From: Dactylonectria macrodidyma
Taxonomy: Eukaryota > Ascomycota > Sordariomycetes > Hypocreales > Nectriaceae
Reading direction: 5' to 3'
NCBI GenBank assembly: GCA_020744425.1
Contig: JAGMUV010000008.1
Coordinates: 1,488,001-1,552,000, forward strand
Length of the DNA: 64,000 bases
Shown: in pieces, positions 1 to 10,059 of the stretch
Numbering within the stretch: position 1 is the stretch's first letter
Layout: each line of letters starts with the position of its first letter
The notes under the pieces: generated by a model
Told to the model about the DNA's origin: nothing
Database searches by the model: none
What the model saw: the letters and a program-made list of their open reading frames with translations, nothing else
Position numbers and translations under genes: made by a program

Positions 1-606
1 CGCGAGACGAGTTCGCTGAAGGGAGACGTCATTGTGCTGGGCACGCGCAAGGAGCACAAAGACGGCGACAGGCTGGACACGACGCTGGCCAAGGTGGCAT
101 TTTCCTCTGGCCTGGCGCGCAGCACCAAGCTTGCCGTCCTCGAGGGCACCTTGACGTCGTACTTTGAGAGCACCCGCAACATCCCCGCGCTCCTCTCCCA
201 AGGTGCTGGCGTGCCCCTCAGTCGCAAGTTTATCCTTCAAAAGACGGGCGAGCTGCTGAGCCTGCGCGCTCGTCTAAACCACTACTCGGAGCTGACCGAC
301 TCGTTGCCGGACATTTTCTGGGACCACAGCTCCGAACTTGGCCTCGAGGCGTACTACGATCAAGTCGGTCGCGCCCTCGACGTCAATGTGCGCATCCGTG
401 CCCTTAACCAAAAGATGGACTATGCCGCCGAGATTGCGACCGTTCTCCGCGAAATGTCAAGCGAACAGCACGGGACCCGCCTCGAGCTCATCATTATCCT
501 CCTAATTGCCGTCGAGGTTGTCTTTGAGCTGCGTCGCATCGTACTGGAATGGTTACAAGAGCGTGAGCTAGCCAGGATGGAAAAGGAGATGCCCAAACTT
601 GGTTGA
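1..606 (+). CDS. RMD1/DUF155 family protein, C-terminal part (5'-truncated by window edge)
   Basis: The reading frame is open from base 1 and ends at a TGA at 604-606, so only the last ~201 residues are present and the true start lies outside the window. The visible part matches the C-terminal half of the RMD1/RMND1 (DUF155) family. It has the conserved run beginning GLARSTKLAVLE, the helical stretch around ARLNHYSELTD-SLPDIFWDH, and the block LDVNVRIRALNQKMDYA. It finishes with a hydrophobic segment (LELIIILLIAVEVVFEL) and a short charged tail, as in family members anchored near the C terminus. Yeast Rmd1/Rmd8 and fission yeast Sad1-interacting factors belong here; the vertebrate relative RMND1 supports mitochondrial translation. 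Which paralogue this is cannot be decided without the N terminus, because a mitochondrial presequence would be the distinguishing feature. The gene converges on the next one, 446 bases away. Confidence 0.8.
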   Translation, partial: RETSSLKGDVIVLGTRKEHKDGDRLDTTLAKVAFSSGLARSTKLAVLEGTLTSYFESTRNIPALLSQGAGVPLSRKFILQKTGELLSLRARLNHYSELTDSLPDIFWDHSSELGLEAYYDQVGRALDVNVRIRALNQKMDYAAEIATVLREMSSEQHGTRLELIIILLIAVEVVFELRRIVLEWLQERELARMEKEMPKLG

Positions 607-1052
607 CGTGACAAAAACCCCTGGTGCTGCTGTACGATACGACTGCCGATGATACCCAGCTCTGTAGACAGACTCATGGTCAATATACTCCATTCCGAGA
701 CACCTAGTGAATCCTACAAGTGACATAATTGTACAGCATGGTATCAAATGCCTAGTCGATCCAAGTCGACCATCCGACACCCCTTCGACTTCCTCAACAA
801 TTCAACCAACACGTTACGAAATCTCCAGTTATCCGGCAAGGCAGCTCCTATAGCCCGTAACATTTTATCTGCAGACCCATCCCTTGCTATTACACTATGG
901 GTCCATCCGTCCATCCATGGTCAAGAATCCTCACTGGAAATTCTCATGACTAACTCCGCAGGAAATCGATTATCCGCCTCTAAACGCCCGACCAGATCAC
1001 CGCAATCACTCGCCCCTAGATCCAGTCTGTACTGGCTAGTCCAAGAACCTCT
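607..1052. other. Convergent intergenic region, no gene seen
   Basis: These 446 bases lie between two 3' ends (RMD1-like, plus; glutamine-rich protein, minus). They should hold both 3' untranslated regions. The open frames here are short and show no recognisable domain or coding bias. Confidence 0.6.
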
Positions 1053-1861
1053 TTAAGACGAAGGCTTCCGCTGTTGTAGTCCTGGAATGACTGGCACTGG
1101 AACAGGTGTCACTTTGTGCGGAATATGCCCAACAGGGGTACCATTTAGTGACCGCTGAGGAGTCTGAGGCTTTTGCTGTTGAGCAATGCTAGCTCGAGCG
1201 GCAGCAAGCCGGTTGACGTCCATGGTACCAGTCATTCCCATATTTCCAAGCCCGCCACTAGGTTGGGTTATTTTGTCCGCAAACATGGCGGAACGCTCCT
1301 GTGCTGCGACGCGAGCCTTTGCTTGATCGAGAATTCGCTGCTGCTGGGCCTCGGGGATGACGGTGTGATATCCAGTGAGTCCGGGGTTCTGGGATGCTGC
1401 CGGGTTACTAGGGAACCGGTTCATCTGACTTCCCATGCTCTGGTTTGGTGTATTATATCGCGGGGGTTGCACGCTTGGCGAAGGGCTGTACGGCTGTCGG
1501 TGCTGCACTTGAGGGGACATGTTGCGCTGAGACATGGCTTGACCGTTGGTGTAGGCCGCAAAGGTGTTTTGAGAAGGCGTGCCAGCTTGGTGCGGCGGTG
1601 GGAAGCCTGGCTGGTAGGAGAACCGAGCATTAGGGGTCCCCTGAGGCGGCATTTGACCGTACTGAGGCCGTTGCTGGGTAGCAAACTGCATATTCTGGTG
1701 GCCGTAGGGAGTCTGGGCCTTGGCCAGCTGTGTGGCATACTGATTCGGGAAGCCGTTGGGCCGGGAGTATTGGTTTGGCTGAGGTCGTGGTTGAGAGGGA
1801 GGCATGGACCGTTGCTGTGGTGGGAAGCTAGGCGTGGCCGTTGGGCGAAAGTATTGCTGCG

Positions 1862-1895
<34 letters not shown>

Positions 1896-3752
1896 CATAG
1901 ACGGCGTACGATTGGGGGTTCCATATTGGTTGGCCTGGAAGTGGTTGGCGTACGGAATGGAGGAAACGCTCGGTGTCCGCTGCGGTGGGCGGACCGTCGC
2001 CTGTGCGGCCTGTTGCGCTCGAATACGAGCTTGCATACCGGCTTCATCTTCCTCCATGACGCCCTTGTACTGATCTGTATGGACCTGCACCTTGGTGCTA
2101 ATCAAAAGATCCTCCAGTTGGTCTCCGTTGAGCTTGGCCACGGCATACGGCGGCAGGGTCTTGATGATGAGCGCCAGCTGCGCCTTGAGCACGTCATAAG
2201 TAGACTGCTCCGACTCGCAAGGCTGGGGGCCGGCGGTGGCGAGCATGTCTCCGGTGACAGGGTCGCTGGACTGGCGGTTCTGAGAGTTGGGGAGGTTGAG
2301 ATTGCGGATTCGCTGGTAGGAAGACAGGGTTTCGATCAAGTCGCTGACTTCCTCGAGTATCTCGTTGACTTCCTTGTCCTGTTCGCCGCGCTTGGTGCCC
2401 ATAATGTCGTCCAACGATGGGTCAATGACAGAGTCGTCCCAGGCATCGATGGCTTCCTGGACTGCATCCTCATCAATTTCCACAGCCTTGTCCTCACTAT
2501 CTGCGCGAGCATAGTATTCCACCTCAATCATGTTTTGAAAGTGTCGCTGACCAGCCCGCTGCCACCACAGCCGACTAGCGACGCTAGAGGGCACTACAGC
2601 TGCAGTGTCATCCTTGCACGGGGCAAAGCTGGAAAAGGCGCCCCGGAAGAGGGCTTCCATCTCGTGCATCTCCAATTCGGTATTCGAAGGCTTCTTTCCA
2701 GCCAGACTCTGGGCTCGCTCACGCTGCTTGGACTGTACTTGGGATGAAGGAGTAGCATTGCTATAGTCGAGATAGTATCCCGACGAGAGCTTGGTGGTGG
2801 AGTAACTGGCCGTGTGGTACTTGGACGTGTCCGTCAGCTCCGGGTGGTAGAAATCCAGGGTGTTTCCCTTGGCTTGTGTTTTGGGCTGCTTTGGTGGTTG
2901 CAGCGGAGGCAGTGCCCGGGATGAGGAGAATAAATCGCCAAGGGTCTGGGTTCGCTCCTGAGTCGACGTGGGCAAAATATGTGTCAATGTCATGCCCTGA
3001 GGCAAAGGGATTTGAGTCAGCTTTTCCTCGTGGGCCAGAGGAAGACTAGAAAACAGGCGTCGCTCTTGCGGCGCATATCCGATGAGGGACAGCACCAGTT
3101 CGCCTTGTTGCGGGGAAGGGGAGAGATCAGCCTCAAGAGGGAGAGGGTCGATGCTCGTCTTTGGATATGCCTTTTCTCGTCGAAGGAGCTGCATGGCCTT
3201 GTCTTTGAACTGGCTAATCTGAGCTACGGCTTCCTCGTTGTTTGCCGTTTGTTCCGTTTGAGACTTAGCCTTGAGCTCGTCGAGCGAGACCTTGACCATA
3301 GAAACAATGTCGGCAGCGACATCTTCGAGGTGGTCGTAGGCATCGGCAGTGACCTTTTCTGCGATTGTGGATGCAGGTTCGGGGTCAGCCGACTTTTGAC
3401 GTTTCGCATGGGGTTCTTCATCAGTCGCAGGAATGGGACGCTTCAGGATGGACGGGCTGATGTCAAAGCTAGTAAAATGTTAGCAGGAGAGCCGCGACGG
3501 GGTCATCCATGTCGGAAATGGCGCGCCGTACCTGCTCAAAACCTGGAGATAGGATTGAATCAATTTCTTTTGATCGCCCTTGGGCCACCCGTTGGCGACG
3601 GGTTTCTCATCCTCAAAACCGTCCAGCTCATCCCCCTCGTCACCTGAATCGCCATTGTCGCGTTTTCGCTTCCCGGGCATGACGGGCTGCGCATTTTCGG
3701 TGCTGGAAGGCTCCAGGACGCCGTTAGGCTTCGTTGTTGCGGGCTGCGCCAT
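1053..3752 (-). CDS. Glutamine-rich conserved fungal nuclear protein of unknown function
   Basis: Two exons: 3752-3532 and 3468-1053. They are joined across a 63-base intron with a GTACGG donor and TAG acceptor and stay in phase (221 nt, then 2,416 nt), giving 878 residues. The start is the first ATG (MAQPATTKPN). The N terminus carries a basic KRKRD motif followed by acidic residues, then a conserved-looking segment on LIQSYLQVLS. A central folded region (~residues 170-330) contains SLIGYAPQERRLFSSLP and later WWQRAGQRHFQNMIEVEYY. The C-terminal ~400 residues are low complexity: an uninterrupted run of about 11 glutamines (near bases 1860-1896) inside Q/P/N/S-rich sequence that ends in KVTPVPVPVIPGLQQRKPSS. 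This architecture is usual for fungal chromatin or transcription co-regulator subunits, but I do not recognise the family with certainty and assign no function. The strand opposite carries a 524-codon open frame that is a composition artefact. Confidence 0.85.
1857..1897 (-). repeat. CAG/CTG trinucleotide repeat encoding polyglutamine
   Basis: On the plus strand the tract reads as repeated CTG with a few interruptions (GCTGCGG, GTTG). In the minus-strand gene it encodes an uninterrupted run of about 11 glutamines flanked by further Q/P. Such tracts are prone to length variation between strains. Confidence 0.85.
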
Positions 3753-4581
3753 GGTCGGTTCTTAGTCGTTGAATCGTCTCGTCGTGGGGAGCTTGGCCGC
3801 GCCTCGTCGCGACGCGCGGGAGTGGATGGCAGACGGTGCAACTCCAAAAACGGTTTCGTCGAGGCAGCGCGAACCGGTCGTCCTCATCCAGCTGGCGCCG
3901 TGCAATCGACTGATGCACCAACGGCTTTGAAATTCACGCGACGACAGATTCCGATGAGGGATCTTTCGATCGTCAATAAGTCGACAACGACTGCACGAAA
4001 GATAGAGAAGGCTGCGCCGGGGGGAAGAATGTGTTCTTGACGGGATCGGCCAAGGTACTCGTCGCTGACCAGGGCCCACGCTAACCTTTTGGAGGGAAGG
4101 TTTAAGGAGCACTGCACGTGATCTGGCGCCTCCAGCATCCACCCACCCAAGCCTCACAGGACCAAGCCTCAAGCATCAAGCCTCAAGCATCAAGCCTCAA
4201 ACATCAAGCCTCAGTTCTCATTCTTTCTAGTTCGATATCTTACAATTCGAATCCTCAATACACTTTCAAAGCCTTGGAGGGGACTTGAATCTAGACCAAA
4301 CGGTTTGCAATTTAGTATTTACTCGATTTTTCTTGTGGGGCCTTACTAGGTGAATCACTTGACCATCACCCGAGGAGTCCATTACCACTCCAGCGTTGTA
4401 CCAAAATACAGGTTCGAGTACAGACGTGCAATTCACATATCATTACTTAACATTGTACATGAGGACCCGTGCATTACTGCCATAACCGCCGAGCATCAAC
4501 TCGCCGTATTACTCAAGCTGACCCATAATCTCTCCAACTCAATGAATATCAATTCAGTCTCGGATACTCTCCTAAAATCCC
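3753..4581. other. Intergenic region upstream of the Q-rich protein gene
   Basis: This holds the promoter and leader of the minus-strand glutamine-rich gene and the 3' flank of the protease gene. Apart from a small tandem repeat at 4148-4214 I see no gene. The short overlapping frames here have no family resemblance. Confidence 0.6.
4148..4214. repeat. Short tandem repeat, ~14-15-base unit, about five copies
   Basis: The core CAAGCCTCA recurs five times. Two middle units read CAAGCCTCAAGCAT exactly, one has a single change (CAAGCCTCAAACAT), and the end copies are more diverged. The array lies about 400 bases upstream of the Q-rich gene start and ~370 bases downstream of the protease stop. 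Confidence 0.85.
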
Positions 4582-5873
<1,292 letters not shown>

Positions 5874-7521
5874 GATGACGGCGACTCGGGGAAAACAGAT
5901 GAATCAATAACAAGAGACGCAGTAATTCGACCTGCGCTATGGGATAAGATGCGATGCGATGCGGCGATACAAGACGATGCGATCCGAACAATGTCGAATG
6001 GCAGGTGGATGGAGATGATGATAAGATGGAGAGGTTGGAGGAGGGAAGTCGAGCGACAAGGTTGGGGAGGGAATGACGGAGCTGGGCGAGAGCTATTGCG
6101 GGTGTTTCGGGGCGTGCCAACGGGCTGCCTAGCAGGTATGCACTGTGCTGGGCGCTGTACGCAGTAGCGCTGTTGAGTGGCCGGGGAGCGATTACGTCTT
6201 GTGAGTGGGTGACTAACGCAGCTGCCAGCGACTGACCTGCGTACGTACCTTGTAGGCGGTGCGTGCCTGCCTGGATCTGACCGTCTTTGGACCTTTCCTA
6301 CCCCCTGCCGGATCGCTCTGGCTGGTCCTTGTGACCAAACACGGTCAATGACGCACCCATCATGTCTTCCCCGGCTCCACCGTGCTCGCTGGTCCAGCAA
6401 CCAGCCCGTCGCCACACCTTTCCGCCTTAGGCATCTGTAGAGCTCCGTTGCTGGCACAGTCAAGACAGTCTAGCCGGTCTTATCGCCAAGGCGAGGCCCA
6501 GACCTCAGGCCATGAACATGGAACAACAACAAGACATTCAATGCGTCATTGGTTGATCCGTCTTCGGTTGTCACAGCAGCTTGACCCGTCGGCTACAACA
6601 GTCGGTAATTATGAACGGAGCACAAGTAGAACAAAATAAGTTCAGCTCACGCGTGAAGGGAGAATCTCAAGCTGACTCTATTCCATTGCGACTGATCCAT
6701 CGTGAAGCTCCATGGCTGGCTCAGCTATCCACTGGTCCGTGTTCGCACTAGTTGCATGGAGTTTATGCAGGTCCATGGCCCCATTCTGTGGCCGGAGCGA
6801 GACATGGAGACATGTGCACAGTCGGACAAGTCGAGCCCTTGCTTTGTCATGGCTCGGAGATCCGACATACTACGGCATGACTGGTACCGACAGGTGAGGC
6901 ACAGCAAACAGATGTCTCCCACATTAATCTCTCAAGTGCCTGATACTGACCTGATATTGGGTGTTGTCTAACACTGATTCAAAGGTAGTAACGACAATTT
7001 TATGTTTTTGAATGCCTTTCCTTAGCCCTGGTATGTTTTAATGTGGATGCTGGTGATAGATTGAAGAGTTGTGCTAAATTATGTCTGTGATGTCTCATTT
7101 GAGACGGCAGCAGTCCAACTCAGTTTGAACACCACTACCTATCAACCAGACGAGCAAGGACAAGGTCACCCAGATCTTATCACCGAAAAGCAAAGGGTAA
7201 TTATTAATACCAGATTCGAAATGCTCAAAGCTCCCATTCCCCAATTGTAGCTTGATTAAGTACTCGGTTGGTTCATACCCAACTACCCTGCACCGAGTAT
7301 GACACATGCGCGATCCCAATTTGGCTCACATACTCCAAAGATTGAACCATAACCAACACGGATAACCTTAGGATGCACTCACTGCCCTGGATACTCTGGC
7401 ATGTCCGCATGTGCTTATTCCAGTTCTCAAATGGCCCTCACTGTCGGCGGTGGTTTGCGTCACCCAGAAGCAGCTCCCTAACAAACAGCCCCCATACTGA
7501 ACTGACCAGCGTCTCCAACAC
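5874..7521. other. Intergenic region, promoter of PEP4 homologue; no gene seen
   Basis: About 1.65 kb between the protease start and the stop of the next minus-strand gene. The longest open frames (up to ~200 codons near 5532-6463) continue from coding shadows of the protease and have no domain. A perfect 10-base palindrome TCACGCGTGA sits at 6647-6656 and contains an MluI-box core (ACGCGT). I see nothing else. Confidence 0.55.
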
Positions 7522-8671
7522 TCAACTAATGTCTCTCCTATCCCAATCTTCACCAAAAGTCCATCGATATCCAATGGTGACTGCAACTGGCATAAAAAGA
7601 ACCAGTGATACTATCTGTCCAAACCCCCAACCCCCCCCGGTATACTTATCTCCCATACTCTCAGCCAAATCCTTCTGAAGTATCCTCAAATGGAATATGA
7701 CCCAAAGTAGCGGAATTACCAGTCCCATTGCAGCAAACAGAGGCAAAGCCGCGGCAAACCGGTGACAGCCAAACCAATCGTTGACTAGCAGCCGCCGGGA
7801 CCGAGTGTCGTCTTTGCGGGTCTTGTAGGGATAACGGGAGCCCGGGAGAGAAGCCAGAATCCAGAAAGCAAAGAGGTAGATGATGAGACTAATCGTCAAC
7901 TCTAGCCCATCAAGTGCTTTATAGGTTGTGTTGTTCATGAACCCAAGCATGCCACTTATGCCGCTTGGGAAGCACATGTCTTCAACTTTGTGCCAGTCGC
8001 TCGAAGAAACCTCATCGCCCTTTCCGCTGCCAATGGGCGATTCCCCAAACGCATGGAAGCACCTCGACATGAAGGGATAAAAAGACAACGCCACTGTGAG
8101 ACTCAGGAGCAACAGTCGCGCGTTGTGCCTTGCCATACCATCCCGGCTCCCTTCGAGTAGGGCGACAGGGTATAACAGTGGCAGCAAGCTCAAGACGGCG
8201 ACAGCCTGGGAAATCTCCGTCTCCAAGGCGCCCATGTCGACGGTGCTGATGCCATAGTCCTTCCGCACCAGGACGGCAATAGCAGCGAGCTGCAGCGCAA
8301 AGGCAAAGTACACCCCCGCGTCAAAAAAGGCAGCTAGGCCGGCGACGAAGATGTGATATACTTCGTGGGCAGGGTCGTCAGGCTCATGGACGGGCTTGAG
8401 AATTATGACGGCGAGGGAGAGGAAGATGCCTAGAGAGAGATCCATGACATAAGCGACGGCGACCTGTGATGTGTAAGTGACGATTCAACTCGAGTGATTG
8501 CAGATTTACACCAATGCCCGAAATGTCCGGATTGCCCGTGCCGTACACTGCAGTGCATATTTCAGCCCTACAAACTCGCATCTCGCTCTCATTGAAATGC
8601 CACTCATCGCGGAGGCTGTCCACGTAGGTGCCAAAGTCGTCCAACGTGGCCCATTGCGAACAGTCAGACAT
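7522..8671 (-). CDS. Multi-pass membrane protein (about seven hydrophobic segments), unknown function
   Basis: Two exons: 8671-8510 and 8463-7522, split by a 46-base intron (GTAAAT donor, CACAG acceptor, phase 0), giving 367 residues. The N terminus (MSDCSQW) has no signal peptide but carries three cysteines before the first hydrophobic stretch (Cys4, then CRAEIC). By eye there are about seven hydrophobic segments: near VAVAYVMDLSLGIFLSL, around VAGLAAFFDAGVYFAFAL, AVAVLSLLPLLYPVALL, LLLLSLTVALSFYPF, ISLIIYLFAFWILASL, FAAALPLFAAMGLVIPLL and IVSLVLFMPVAVTIGY. The loop before the fifth contains a cysteine and an N-glycosylation sequon (NNTT). The architecture resembles fungal-specific multi-pass proteins that are often near other surface-protein genes, but I do not recognise a named family. 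The gene is divergent from the single-pass protein at 8978, with ~306 bases between them. Confidence 0.75.
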
Positions 8672-8977
8672 GATGGATGCTGCGACGATGAATTGGTCGT
8701 AACAAGCAGATGCATGAACACGGCATCCCGTGGTTCCTTAGGATAGACGATCGGATTAATTTAAACAACAGAGGCTGCATTAGTGATATCATCTGAACGG
8801 TGGTAAGCAGCTGAGGCTGAACCAAATCTAGCCTCATCCAACCAGGCTCGTTGCTTGCCGCCACCAGCCGATAGTCAAATGGAGCCAGCCAAGCCAGCCA
8901 ACGAGCCTCGGACATGACATGATTCCATCAACTTCCTTCTCGCGTCGTCTCGATTCTGCTCAAATGTGATCAATATA
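8672..8977. promoter_or_regulatory. Shared promoter region between two divergent membrane-protein genes
   Basis: These 306 bases are all that separate the start codons of the minus-strand multi-pass protein (8671) and the plus-strand single-pass protein (8978). Both promoters must therefore lie here or overlap the genes. I could not pick out a specific factor site. Confidence 0.5.
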
Positions 8978-10059
8978 ATGAGGCATGAAAGTCTTTTCAC
9001 ACTTATGTTTGGGTCGTACGTGCGGCTGGGCACTTCGACCCCTCAACAGACCAGCTCAGCCTTGTTGACATCAGCGCCAGGTCCAACAACTCGGCCCGCA
9101 GAGCCCTCCAATGTGAGACGTCAGGATGGATCTTCTGATACATGCGGCTTTGTGACTGGATGTATGACACCAAGCGTCGATCTCATTGTGAGACTAACTC
9201 TTGATAGCTGTTCCTGTGAAATGCTCGTCTGCAAGGTGTGGTTTGATGCTCGTCTTCGGCGAGACTGATGCGCATGTGGGATGCTGCGATGGAGATGGAT
9301 GCGTTTTCCAGACTACATGTATAGAGGACGGGGTCGCATTTGACACCAACAGTCTCGCATGGTTTGCTTCTCACCTCTCACTACTGACTTAGACGGCAAC
9401 TGATGGATCGACAGCACGGGAAGATCCTCCTTGTGTGCAACCTACACATGGCCAGAATACGATGCGGTTTCCTTTCGATGTGCAACATCAAGATTCACCG
9501 AGACCGTGTCCGCCACAAGCTATAATCCCACCGGCACAGAGACCGATTCTTTCGCCAGCACAGTGACTGGTGCCGACTCTGCTGCCCCTTCAGAGACCGG
9601 TTCCCCTTCAGAGACCGGTGCAGTCCAAGAACTTGCCTCCGACAAATGTGGTTCCAGTTGCTGACAATATAACAGCCGCTCCTGACGATTCCGGTAGCTC
9701 GGGAGGACTCCCAGTCTATGGTGGGTTGCAACCACGATTGCTATGATTCAAAGATGTTAACATTGTATAGACCTAGCCACGAGGCAACGGATCGGTGCAG
9801 GCGTTGGATCAGGAGGATTTGCACTCTTGCTGCTTGGATTCTTTGCGTAAGTATTTTGTCCTGATCAATGTTATAGGGCCTGACACTGTGCAGGATATAT
9901 GGCTGTTGGAAAAGGCCCAGACCGAGATCCAGACAATTGCCACTAAGTCCCAGCCAGGTCGACGACCTGCAGATACTATCCCCCATCGATGACTCTGGGA
10001 AAAGAGCAACGCAGAGTCATGTGGTGGGATATGCAAGAGTACCACTTAACGTGACGTAG
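8978..10059 (+). CDS. Single-pass membrane protein with cysteine-rich ectodomain, six-exon model
   Basis: No long open frame marks this gene; I assembled it from exons 8978-9161, 9208-9361, 9415-9562, 9624-9720, 9771-9846 and 9894-10059 (274 residues). Introns 1, 2, 4 and 5 are 46-53 bases long with good acceptors. Intron 3 (9563-9623, GTGACT donor) is doubtful. The ectodomain has a spaced cysteine pattern: CGFVTGS, CSSARCGL, GCCDGDGC, TTCIEDG, LACTGRSSLCATYTWPEYD, FRCATS. A Ser/Thr-rich stalk follows, then a membrane segment (IGAGVGSGGFALLLLGFFA) and a basic stop-transfer tail (YGCWKRPRPRSR) of about 50 residues. This is the layout of fungal plasma-membrane surface proteins with a short cytoplasmic tail. 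The N-terminal hydrophobic stretch (SLFTLMFGSYV) is a weak signal peptide, so the first exon may be incomplete. The function is unknown. Confidence 0.6.

Noticed and set aside
1173..2747. 524-codon plus-strand open frame opposite the Q-rich gene
   Set aside because: It mirrors the minus-strand coding frame, is full of leucine runs that are the complement of the CAG tract, and matches no family. The minus-strand gene has a spliced N terminus with coherent sequence.
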